Shown piece after piece: positions 45,231 to 53,440 of a stretch of DNA of 64,000 nt. The stretch comes from an uncultured Erysipelotrichaceae bacterium. Lineage in GTDB: Bacteria > Bacillota_I > Bacilli_A > RFN20 > CAG-826. Both the position numbers and the translations under genes were made by a program. The stretch is taken from positions 1 through 64,000 of the forward strand of contig CACZZG010000003.1 of NCBI GenBank assembly GCA_902785645.1, written 5' to 3'. A model generated the notes under the pieces. It had not been told where the DNA came from and did no database searches. It saw only the letters and a list, made by a program, of their open reading frames with translations. Each line of letters opens with the position of its first letter. Within the stretch, counting starts at the first letter, position 1.

Positions 45231-47207
45231 ATGAACAAGAAAATCGACGAATTATCAGTAGCAACAATCCGCTCATTGTGCATTGATGAGATCAACAAAG
45301 CCAATTCTGGACACCCAGGTATGGCATTGGGCAGCGCGCCAATCCTTTATACTTTATGGACACGCCATTTAGTTGCTGATCCAAAAGACCCAGAGTGGTT
45401 CAATCGTGATAGATTTGTTTTAAGTGCAGGACATGCTTCCGCATTGCTTTATGCAATGTTGCATTTATCAGGATATGAATTAAGCCTTGATGATTTAAAA
45501 CAATTCCGTCAATTAAACTCTTTAACACCAGGGCACCCAGAATATCGCTGGACAAAAGGTGTTGATGCAACAAGTGGTCCTTTAGGACAAGGCATTGCTC
45601 AAGCCGTTGGTATGGCAATTGCTGAAGAGAGTGTTCGTGCTAATTATAAAGATGGCGAAGAGCTAATGAACCATTACACATATGCGCTATGTGGTGATGG
45701 ATGCTTACAAGAAGGTATTTCTCAAGAAGCAATTTCTTTAGCGGGACACCAAAAACTCAATAAATTAATCCTTTTCTATGATGCCAATCAAGTAACACTT
45801 GATGGTGCATTAGATTTATCTTTCTCCGAACAAGTTAAAGCAAGATTTATCGCCAGTGAATGGAATGTCTTGGAAGTTCAAGATGGTAATGACATCGAAG
45901 CAATTGATAAAGCCATTGTTGAAGCTAAAAAGTCTAAAGATAAACCAACAATGATTCTTGTTCATACAGTTATTGGATACGGTTCCGCCAAACAAGGAAC
46001 TAGCAAAGTTCATGGTTCTCCTTTAGGAGCGGAAGATGGAAAACATGCTAAGGTCGAAGTTTACGGATTTGATCATGAAGATTTCTTTGTCCCAGAAGAA
46101 GTTAGAGAAAACTTTGCAAAAACATTCATAGCTCGTGGTCAAAAGGCTCATGAAGAATATGAAAAGCGCTTAGAAAAATACGGCGAAAAGAATGAAACCG
46201 AATTAAAGAGATTTAAATCATTGATTAATCTAAGTGTTGAAGAATACTTACCAAAGGTATTACCAGAATTTGTTGAAGGAAGTTCAACATCTACACGTGT
46301 TGCTTCTGGAAAAGCATTGAATGCCTATATGCTCAACTTACCAAATTTATTTGGTGGTAGTGCTGACGTTGCTGGAAGCGTTATGACCAAACTTGATGGC
46401 GGTGTGAATTTCGAACCCGGTCATCGCGAAGGACATAATGTCAACTGGGGTATCCGTGAATTTGCTATGGCAAGTGCACAAAACGGTATTTTGCTCCATG
46501 GTGGTTTAAGAACATATGTCGGCTGCTTTGCAGTCTTCGCTGATTATATGAAACCAGCCATTCGTATGGCGGCTCTATCTCATTTGCCAGCAATCTATTT
46601 GTTCTCTCATGACTCAATCGCAGTCGGTGAAGATGGCCCAACCCATCAACCAATTGAACAATTAGCTATGCTAAGGAGTATTCCAAACACTCGTGTTATT
46701 CGTCCATGTGATGAACGCGAAACATACGCTGCATGGTATGAAGCATTAAAGAGCACAAGAACTCCTACAGCTTTGATTCTCTCTCGCCAAAATCTTCCTT
46801 TATTAGCAAATAGTTCTGCTGAAGGTTTAGCGAAAGGTGCTTACATCATTTCTAAAGAACAAAAGAAAGCTCAATTAGAATTAATTGCCACTGGTAGTGA
46901 AGTCTCATTAGCTATTGAAGCACAAAAACTTCTTTGTGAGCAAGGAATCGATGTTAGAGTAATTTCTATGCCAAGCTGGGAATTATTCGAAGCACAAAAT
47001 CAAGAATACAAAGATTCTGTTTTATCTCTCCCATGGGATAGAAGAGTGTCCGTTGAAATGTTATCAACCTTTGGTTGGGATAGATATGCCAAACACCATA
47101 TGGGTATGGACACATTCGGCGCAAGCGCTCCTGCGAAGGCTGTTATTGCGAAGTTTGATTTCACTCTTGAACATTTGGCAAATCTTTGTAAATCAATTGT
47201 TAAATAA
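45231..47207 (+). CDS. tkt: Transketolase
   Basis: A 658-residue thiamine-pyrophosphate enzyme of the non-oxidative pentose phosphate pathway. Motifs: SGHPGMALGSAPI, GHPEYRWTKGVDATSGPLGQG, the TPP motif GDGCLQEG ending in YDANQVTLDG, the pyrimidine domain with WGIREFAMAS, and DSIAVGEDGPTHQP. A C-terminal domain of about 120 residues is present. The array of 11-bp repeats lies directly upstream and suggests specific regulation. Confidence 0.97.
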   Translation: MNKKIDELSVATIRSLCIDEINKANSGHPGMALGSAPILYTLWTRHLVADPKDPEWFNRDRFVLSAGHASALLYAMLHLSGYELSLDDLKQFRQLNSLTPGHPEYRWTKGVDATSGPLGQGIAQAVGMAIAEESVRANYKDGEELMNHYTYALCGDGCLQEGISQEAISLAGHQKLNKLILFYDANQVTLDGALDLSFSEQVKARFIASEWNVLEVQDGNDIEAIDKAIVEAKKSKDKPTMILVHTVIGYGSAKQGTSKVHGSPLGAEDGKHAKVEVYGFDHEDFFVPEEVRENFAKTFIARGQKAHEEYEKRLEKYGEKNETELKRFKSLINLSVEEYLPKVLPEFVEGSSTSTRVASGKALNAYMLNLPNLFGGSADVAGSVMTKLDGGVNFEPGHREGHNVNWGIREFAMASAQNGILLHGGLRTYVGCFAVFADYMKPAIRMAALSHLPAIYLFSHDSIAVGEDGPTHQPIEQLAMLRSIPNTRVIRPCDERETYAAWYEALKSTRTPTALILSRQNLPLLANSSAEGLAKGAYIISKEQKKAQLELIATGSEVSLAIEAQKLLCEQGIDVRVISMPSWELFEAQNQEYKDSVLSLPWDRRVSVEMLSTFGWDRYAKHHMGMDTFGASAPAKAVIAKFDFTLEHLANLCKSIVK

Positions 47208-47224
47208 CAAAACAATATTTGAAT

Positions 47225-47252
47225 AGCGGTGGTTAATTCCATCGCTTTTTCT
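47225..47252 (+). terminator. tkt terminator
   Basis: An 8-bp stem AGCGGTGG / CCATCGCT with one wobble, then TTTTTCTTT. Confidence 0.87.
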
Positions 47253-47317
47253 TTAATGAAAAAACACTCTTTGTTGCTTGTTTCATATATTTTATATATA
47301 GTATTTAAGAGGCATTT

Positions 47318-47659
47318 ATGGCAGATTACATTTACTTAGACAACTATTCCAAAAAAGGCGAACTTGGCATTCACCGCCATGTTTTTGATCAACTCGTTAC
47401 TTCTTCTTTAAGAAGAGTAAAAGGTATCGCTAAAAGCGAAAAATTGATGAAGAGAACTCAATTCATTATTTTGAATAGACCAGTTCAAACTTATATCGTT
47501 CGTGGAATCGTTCATATTTGGATTTATATTGATGTTACCAAAGGCAAAAACATTCAATCTGTCGTCTCTGAAATTCAAAAAGAAGTCTATAACTCATTGC
47601 TTCTCATTACCGAACAAATACCAGTTAATGTTCAAGTGAAAGTGGAGTCTATTATTTAA
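47318..47659 (+). CDS. Asp23/Gls24-family protein (YqhY-like)
   Basis: A 113-residue alkaline-shock/Gls24-type protein. The core GELGIHRHVFDQLVTSSLRRVKGI and the C-terminal VVSEIQKEVYNSLLLIT ... VNVQVKVESII match the YqhY group encoded before nusB in Firmicutes. YqhY-type proteins are linked to fatty-acid/acetyl-CoA carboxylase regulation in Bacillus (family knowledge). AAGAGG precedes the ATG. Its stop overlaps the nusB start. Confidence 0.88.
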   Translation: MADYIYLDNYSKKGELGIHRHVFDQLVTSSLRRVKGIAKSEKLMKRTQFIILNRPVQTYIVRGIVHIWIYIDVTKGKNIQSVVSEIQKEVYNSLLLITEQIPVNVQVKVESII

Positions 47660-48072
47660 TGGAAATGAATCGTAACCAACAACATTTCATAATCATGACT
47701 GTCATCTATGATGAATTGAATGACTATTTTATTGGTGGCGGAAAATCTTTTAGGGACGCTAGAGAATTAACTAGTGAGCTTTGCGAATGCAGTTTTGAAG
47801 AAGTTGATCCTTATATTCAGAATTCTATCGCTCAAGCATTGAATAACTATGGCGCAATTAGAGATGCATTCATTCCATTCTTAAAGAATTGGAAATGGGA
47901 ACGTTTGCCATTATTGACTCAAGCAATTTTATTGATGTCTTATGCACATTTCTACTATGTAGAAAAAGTAGATAAAAAAATCGTAATTAATATCGCTGTC
48001 ACATTAGCGAAAAAATATATAGACGAGAAACAAGCAAAATTTATTAACGCAATACTAGATGGAGTTTTATAA
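47659..48072 (+). CDS. nusB: Transcription antitermination factor NusB
   Basis: A 137-residue all-helical RNA-binding protein that, with NusE/S10, supports rRNA antitermination. The C-terminal VDKKIVINIAVTLAKKYIDEKQAKFINAILDGVL matches the conserved NusB end. It is coupled to the Asp23 gene by a TAATG overlap and followed by xseA. Confidence 0.92.
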   Translation: MEMNRNQQHFIIMTVIYDELNDYFIGGGKSFRDARELTSELCECSFEEVDPYIQNSIAQALNNYGAIRDAFIPFLKNWKWERLPLLTQAILLMSYAHFYYVEKVDKKIVINIAVTLAKKYIDEKQAKFINAILDGVL

Positions 48073-48074
48073 AT

Positions 48075-49211
48075 ATGATTGGCGAAAGAAACATCTACTC
48101 CGTCAGTGATGTTAACCGTTATATCAAAACCGTTATTTCTCAAGACGAGAATCTAAAATTTATTACAGTTAAAGGCGAATTGTCCAATTTTAAAAGAGGG
48201 GCAAATAATCACCTTTATTTTTCTTTGAAAGATAAAGATTCATTAATTAATTGCGCGATGTTTGCAACATATGCCAATAAACTAATCTTTGAACCCAAAG
48301 ATGGTGATGAAGTTTTAGTTATGGCGAGTGTTGATGTATATACAGCCCGTGGCTCATATCAGCTAATTGTTTATGAAATGGACTCAGTCGGTCAAGGCGC
48401 AATGTTATTAGAACTTGAGAAGTTAAAAAGAAAGCTTCAAAAAGAAGGCCTGTTCGACGAATCTAGGAAAAGAGATATAAATATCTACCCAAAAGCAATT
48501 GGCGTCATAACAGCGAGAAATGGGGCCGCAATTAAAGATATCGTCACAAACATCAATCGTCGTTTCCCTTTGTGCCAAATATATTTCTTTCCAAGCGCTG
48601 TTCAAGGTGACGATGCACCAAAAGAACTATTACAAGCCTTTAAGAAGTCACAAGAATACGATTTGGACACCCTTATCATCGGTAGAGGCGGAGGAGCTAG
48701 TGAAGATCTTAGCGCCTTCAATGATGAAACTTTGGTAAGAGCAGTTGCTGAAAGCAAATTCCCAGTAATTGCCGCCGTAGGTCACGAGATTGATACAACT
48801 TTAATCGATTATGTTGCAGATAAAAGAGCGAGCACACCTACAGGTGCAGCGGAACTCGCAACCGTAGACATGAGAGAAATTGAACAGACATTCCAATATG
48901 ACATCGAGACCATGCAAAAAAGTCTTAGAGATAGAGTGGCTGACACAAAGAAAGATATCGAAGATTTAAAAGAACAACTATACGAGTCTATCAAAGATAG
49001 AATCAATGAATTATCCAAAGATATCAAAGCTAGAGAGAATCAACTTGAAGCACTTAATCCTAAGAAGGTGTTAAAAAGAGGATATTCGATATCCGCAAAC
49101 AAAGATGGACAAGTAATTAAGAGCATAAAAGATGTGAAAAAAGGCGAAAAGATAACAACAACTTTATGCGATGGTACTATTATTAGTACAATAGAAGAAA
49201 CGGAGGAATAA
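48075..49211 (+). CDS. xseA: Exodeoxyribonuclease VII large subunit
   Basis: A 378-residue XseA with an N-terminal OB fold (YSVSDVNRYIKTVI ... VKGELSNFKRGANNHLYFSLKD) and a catalytic core containing IGVITARNGAAIKDI, IGRGGGASEDLSAFND and AVGHEIDTTLIDYVADKRASTPTGAAEL. The coiled-coil arm and C-terminus are shorter than in Bacillus (about 450 residues). GGAG is the SD. It forms an operon with xseB. Confidence 0.95.
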   Translation: MIGERNIYSVSDVNRYIKTVISQDENLKFITVKGELSNFKRGANNHLYFSLKDKDSLINCAMFATYANKLIFEPKDGDEVLVMASVDVYTARGSYQLIVYEMDSVGQGAMLLELEKLKRKLQKEGLFDESRKRDINIYPKAIGVITARNGAAIKDIVTNINRRFPLCQIYFFPSAVQGDDAPKELLQAFKKSQEYDLDTLIIGRGGGASEDLSAFNDETLVRAVAESKFPVIAAVGHEIDTTLIDYVADKRASTPTGAAELATVDMREIEQTFQYDIETMQKSLRDRVADTKKDIEDLKEQLYESIKDRINELSKDIKARENQLEALNPKKVLKRGYSISANKDGQVIKSIKDVKKGEKITTTLCDGTIISTIEETEE

Positions 49212-49213
49212 TT

Positions 49214-49414
49214 ATGAGCGAGAAGAAAAATGATTTTGCAAAACAAATCGAGAGATTAGATGTTATTGTCGACAAAGTGTCTTCTGATGCTTTACCTCTA
49301 GATGAAAGCCTTAAATTATACGAAGAAGGCATCCAAATTATTAAAGAGCTCGAAGAAGCTTTACAAGCCGCAGAGCAAAAAGTAGAAGAAATTATAAGTA
49401 CCAAAGGTAAGTAA
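49214..49414 (+). CDS. xseB: Exodeoxyribonuclease VII small subunit
   Basis: A 66-residue helical XseB (QIERLDVIVDKVSSDALPLDESLKLYEEGIQIIKELEEAL), the normal size. It starts two bases after xseA. The gene ends just before the 11-bp repeat array and dxs. Confidence 0.94.
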   Translation: MSEKKNDFAKQIERLDVIVDKVSSDALPLDESLKLYEEGIQIIKELEEALQAAEQKVEEIISTKGK

Positions 49415-49419
49415 TTAAT

Positions 49420-49448
49420 TTTAGTCAATTATTAGTAGTTTATTAGTA
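49420..49448 (+). repeat. 11-bp-phased ATTAGTA repeats before dxs (three units)
   Basis: TTTAGTC (49420), ATTAGTA (49431) and ATTAGTA (49442) recur every 11 bp. This is the complement of the motif before tkt. The array ends four bases before the dxs ATG and covers the probable -10 region. Confidence 0.7.
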
Positions 49449-49452
49449 TACA

Positions 49453-51303
49453 ATGGGACACAAAAAAGAGCTTAAAAGAATCGATTTAAACAGCATTGAA
49501 AACCCAAACTTCCTTAAAGATTTGAATTATAAGGAGCTTGGTCTTTTAAGCCAGGACATAACCCAATACATTATTGATCAAACCTCAATTAATGGCGGTC
49601 ACCTTTCATCCAATCTAGGTGTTGTTGACGCTACGATTGCGTTATGCCGTTGCTTTGATTTTAGTAAAGATAAGATTATTTTTGATGTTGGCCATCAATG
49701 TTATACATATAAAGTTCTCACTGGTCGTTCTTTAGAACATTTAAGAAAATCTGATGGGGTTTCTGGATTCCAAAAGCGCGGAGAATCACCATATGATCAT
49801 TTTGAATGTGGTCATAGTTCAACATCGATTAGTGCCGCATCAGGAATGGCGATGGCTCGTGATTTGAATAATGAGAAATACGAAATTGTCGCCTTTATTG
49901 GCGATGCTTCCATTTCAAACGGTCTAGCTTTAGAAGGCTTAAACAACCTTTCTAATAATAAACATAAAGTTATTATCGTTTTTAACGATAACGATATGTC
50001 TATCACCAAACCAGTTGGTGGATTAGCCAAATCTTTTAGAGCGCTTTCTAACTCAATGCTTTATCGCCGTAGTAAACACGCTTACCAAAAACTTTTCAAA
50101 AAAACAAAGTTTGGCCGCTGGAATTTGAAGTGGATGAGTGCAGTGAAAAACTGGATGAAAAGACATCTAGTTGCTATCAACTTATTTGATAACATGGGCT
50201 TGGCATACTATGGTCCAATTGATGGCCACGATATTAAAGAAATGGAAAAAGCCTTCTTAAAGGCTAAGAAATACGAAAAGTCTTCCGTTATTCACATTAA
50301 AACCATCAAAGGTAAGGGATATAAATATTCTGAAAACGATGACTCAGGCATTTGGCATGGGGTCGGAAGTTTCGATAAAGAAACCGGAAAGATTAATACT
50401 GACAAGCAAACAGTGACATGGTCAGAAATTTATAGCAACGCTATTCTTGAATCCATGAGCGAGAATGAAAATGCTGTTTTAATCGTCCCGGCAACAGCTA
50501 CCGGTTCGTCTTTAGAATCAGTTTTTGAGGCATTTCCAACACGTTGTGTTGATGTTGGTATTGCAGAAGAGCACGCGCTCACATTCGCAGGTGGTTTGGC
50601 CGTTTCAAATAAGCATCCAATCGTCTCTATATATTCAACATTCTTACAAAGAGCTTTTGATGAACTCAGCCACGATATCGCTAGAATGAATCTCAATGCA
50701 ACATTAGTGATTGATCGTAGCGGTTTAGTTGGTGAAGACGGAAACACTCACCAAGGCCTATATGATGAGTCATTCCTCTTATCTGTGCCTAATACAGTTG
50801 TTACTATGGCAGCAAGAGAATCAGAAACCTATGGTTTAATGAAAGAATCATTTAATAATCATGGTTTATTCGCTATTAGACTTCCACGCGATCGAGTGGC
50901 TTTCGAACATCAAAAAGAAACATTACCATTTGGTAAATGGAAAAAAGAATTGCAAGGTGAGAAGACTGCCATTGTTGCGGTTGGTCCAATTCTTCTAGAA
51001 TTGAAAAAGCTAATTGAGGAAAAGGGAAAGAAAGTCACACTTTATAACGCTTTATATCTAAAGCCAATGGATGAAGAAGTAATTGCGAATGAACTAGTCA
51101 AATATGAAACTATCATCATTTATGATGCATATGCAATTGAGAACGGCTTTTCCCAAGCTCTTGCTGAAAAACTTATTCTTCTTGGCTATAAAGGCAAAGT
51201 TATTGTCAAAGCGGTTCCTGATGTCTTCGTTGAACACGCTTCCATTAAAGAACAATTGGCTCAATTTAAACTATTACCAGAAGACATTCTCGAATTACTA
51301 TAA
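49453..51303 (+). CDS. dxs: 1-deoxy-D-xylulose-5-phosphate synthase
   Basis: A 616-residue TPP enzyme that condenses pyruvate and glyceraldehyde-3-phosphate, the first step of the MEP isoprenoid pathway. Motifs: GGHLSSNLGVVDATIAL, DVGHQCYTYKVLTGR, the TPP loop GDASISNGLALEGLNN ... FNDNDMSI (GDA where GDG is usual), and a transketolase-like pyrimidine domain with EEHALTFAGGLA and SGLVGEDGNTHQG. The ispA gene that often precedes dxs in Bacilli is absent. No SD is present before the ATG; a -10-like box is adjacent. Confidence 0.94.
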   Translation: MGHKKELKRIDLNSIENPNFLKDLNYKELGLLSQDITQYIIDQTSINGGHLSSNLGVVDATIALCRCFDFSKDKIIFDVGHQCYTYKVLTGRSLEHLRKSDGVSGFQKRGESPYDHFECGHSSTSISAASGMAMARDLNNEKYEIVAFIGDASISNGLALEGLNNLSNNKHKVIIVFNDNDMSITKPVGGLAKSFRALSNSMLYRRSKHAYQKLFKKTKFGRWNLKWMSAVKNWMKRHLVAINLFDNMGLAYYGPIDGHDIKEMEKAFLKAKKYEKSSVIHIKTIKGKGYKYSENDDSGIWHGVGSFDKETGKINTDKQTVTWSEIYSNAILESMSENENAVLIVPATATGSSLESVFEAFPTRCVDVGIAEEHALTFAGGLAVSNKHPIVSIYSTFLQRAFDELSHDIARMNLNATLVIDRSGLVGEDGNTHQGLYDESFLLSVPNTVVTMAARESETYGLMKESFNNHGLFAIRLPRDRVAFEHQKETLPFGKWKKELQGEKTAIVAVGPILLELKKLIEEKGKKVTLYNALYLKPMDEEVIANELVKYETIIIYDAYAIENGFSQALAEKLILLGYKGKVIVKAVPDVFVEHASIKEQLAQFKLLPEDILELL

Positions 51304-51309
51304 TTTTGG

Positions 51310-51347
51310 TTAACATAATATAAACATTCATTATATAATAATGTTGT
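51310..51347 (+). promoter_or_regulatory. dinB promoter, probably leaderless
   Basis: TTAACA (51310-51315) and TATAAT (51334-51339) are 18 bp apart. The ATG at 51348 follows the -10 box by eight bases and no SD exists. No LexA-type box was recognised. Confidence 0.55.
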
Positions 51348-52538
51348 ATGAGTAAAGTTATCGTCCATATTGACCTTAACGCATTTTTTGTTAGATGCGA
51401 AGAAATCAAAGATCCGTCTTTAGAAAATAAACCTGTAGCTGTCGGACATGATGGGCGAGGCGGAATTGTTTCTACATGTTCATATAAAGCTCGTGAATAT
51501 GGTGTCTCTAGTGGGATGCCGATGTTCCATGCAAAGAAACTCTGCCCACATCTCATCATTAAACCTAGTGATTATCATTATTATTCGGCGCTTTCTGACC
51601 AGTTTATGGCCTTTGTGGCCTCTTATACTAAAAAGATTGAAATCGCTTCTATAGACGAGTGTTTTGCGGATTTTACTGAAGTTATTAAAAACGAGAAGGA
51701 TGTTCCCGCCTTTTTCCGTAAAATACAAAAGATCTTATATGAGAAAACAAAACTTAAATGTTCTATTGGCGTCGCCAGCACGAAATTCTTAGCGAAAATG
51801 GCCAGCGATTACAAAAAACCAATGGGTTTAACCATCATTAGAAAAAGCGACATTGCCCCACTACTATATCCTTTGGATATTAGTAAAATGTTCGGAATCG
51901 GTAAGAAAACCACGCCTAGATTAAGAGAAATCGGTATAAACACAATTGGTGACTTAGCTTTAAGGTGCCAAAAAGATGATCCGATATTGATGTCACAACT
52001 GGGAAAATTCTATAGCACGATCAAAGATTGGATTTCCGGAAAAGGTTCTGATGAAGTTATTACTACTCCTTGGGATCCGAAATCAATTGGCAACTCCACA
52101 ACTTTGAAAGAAGACACCAATAATAAAAGCACCATCTCCACTACTTTTAGATATTTATCTAAAGAAGTCTCTTCTCGCGCCATGAAGGAAAATAAACTTG
52201 GCCATACCATCCAAATTGTGGTAAAAGAATCAGATTTTAAGGTTCATAACAAGTCGACAACAATCGATAATCCCACAAATAATGAAAATACAATTTACGA
52301 TGTCGCTATGCGACTATATGAAAAGAACTTCTCTAATATGACAGTTCGTTTATTAGGGGTAACTTTGCAAAACCTTATCGACGCAAAAGATATTGCAATT
52401 CAAATGAGCCTGTTTGATTATCAGCAACATGAAGAAGAAAGCGCAACAAAACTATTAATAAACGATTTGAATCGAAAGCTTAAAAAGAAAGCTCTTATTA
52501 GAGCTAGTGAGGTAGAAAAGCATGATGGAAATAAATGA
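51348..52538 (+). CDS. dinB: DNA polymerase IV (Y-family)
   Basis: A 396-residue translesion polymerase with catalytic acidic residues in HIDLNAFFVRCEE (first Asp) and ASIDECFADFT (Asp-Glu pair). The YSALSDQFMAFV finger, an HhH region (ISKMFGIGKKTTPRLREIG) and a little-finger domain complete it. FFVRCEE replaces the common FFASVE. It overlaps xerD by 17 bases. Confidence 0.95.
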   Translation: MSKVIVHIDLNAFFVRCEEIKDPSLENKPVAVGHDGRGGIVSTCSYKAREYGVSSGMPMFHAKKLCPHLIIKPSDYHYYSALSDQFMAFVASYTKKIEIASIDECFADFTEVIKNEKDVPAFFRKIQKILYEKTKLKCSIGVASTKFLAKMASDYKKPMGLTIIRKSDIAPLLYPLDISKMFGIGKKTTPRLREIGINTIGDLALRCQKDDPILMSQLGKFYSTIKDWISGKGSDEVITTPWDPKSIGNSTTLKEDTNNKSTISTTFRYLSKEVSSRAMKENKLGHTIQIVVKESDFKVHNKSTTIDNPTNNENTIYDVAMRLYEKNFSNMTVRLLGVTLQNLIDAKDIAIQMSLFDYQQHEEESATKLLINDLNRKLKKKALIRASEVEKHDGNK

Positions 52539-53406
52539 TGCCGTTGAGTTATTTCAACAATATTTGCTCGTCGAAAAGGGATTATCTAAGCAAACCATCA
52601 GTGCTTATACAGATGATTTGAAAAAGTTTTTTCATTATTTCCCAGATCGAGTTTATGTTGATGATTTGCGAGGCACCGATTTGATGGACTTTTTAAGAAT
52701 GGAAGTATCTGAAGAAAAAAGCATTTCCACTGCATTAAGAAGAATATCTTCGACGAAAGGATTTTTCCTCTTTCTTAAGAAAGAAGGATATTTTGAAGAC
52801 GAAGTTCCGGAAATTGAAACTCCAAAGAAACCGCAAACTCTTCCAAATTGCTTATCTGTTGAGGAAGTCGAAGAATTATTAAATGCTCCGAACATAGATA
52901 AGCCTGATGGTTTAAGAGATCGAGCTATGTTAGAAACTATGTATGCTTCTGGTCTCAGGGTCTCGGAACTCATATCACTTGAAAGAAAAAATGTTAATCT
53001 CACAAAGGCTGTTATTACAGTTTTTGGTAAAGGAGCTAAAGAAAGAAAAGTTCCTTTAGGTGATTTTGCCATCGAGTACATCAAGAAATACATCACCACA
53101 GTCAGAAATAAAAACCCAGGCAAAGATAGCAAGTATCTATTTTTGAATAGATATGGTCAACAACTATCAAGAATCTATTTCTATAAACAAATAAAAAAAT
53201 ACGCTGCTGAGGCAGGTATTAACACGCCTATATCCCCACATACGCTCAGGCACTGTTTTGCTACGCACTTGCTCGAGAACGGCGCACAATTGCGCGCTGT
53301 ACAGCGCATGCTCGGGCACGAGAATATAGCGACCACGCAAATATACACACACATATCTACAAAGCGCATTTTGAACGCATATGATTTGTATATGAAGCGC
53401 AAATAA
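52522..53406 (+). CDS. xerD: Tyrosine recombinase XerD
   Basis: A 294-residue recombinase for chromosome dimer resolution. It has a SAM-like N-terminal core-binding domain (1-95) and a catalytic domain with the first Arg in YASGLRVSEL, HTLRHCFATHLLENGA, LGHENIATTQIYTH with the nucleophilic Tyr, and a normal C-terminus. GAGG in dinB serves as SD. The last 190 bases (53215-53403) use codons unlike the rest (four CGC, four ATA, four ACG, AGG, GGG) and contain a 14-bp perfect palindrome. Confidence 0.95.
   Translation: MMEINDAVELFQQYLLVEKGLSKQTISAYTDDLKKFFHYFPDRVYVDDLRGTDLMDFLRMEVSEEKSISTALRRISSTKGFFLFLKKEGYFEDEVPEIETPKKPQTLPNCLSVEEVEELLNAPNIDKPDGLRDRAMLETMYASGLRVSELISLERKNVNLTKAVITVFGKGAKERKVPLGDFAIEYIKKYITTVRNKNPGKDSKYLFLNRYGQQLSRIYFYKQIKKYAAEAGINTPISPHTLRHCFATHLLENGAQLRAVQRMLGHENIATTQIYTHISTKRILNAYDLYMKRK
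53294..53307. repeat. Perfect 14-bp palindrome inside xerD
   Basis: GCGCTGTACAGCGC is fully self-complementary and lies in the GC-richer 3' part of xerD. Nothing identifies a binding protein. Confidence 0.7.
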
Positions 53407-53440
53407 GATAAAATTATAACCGGTTTGAAAGGAGACAACT

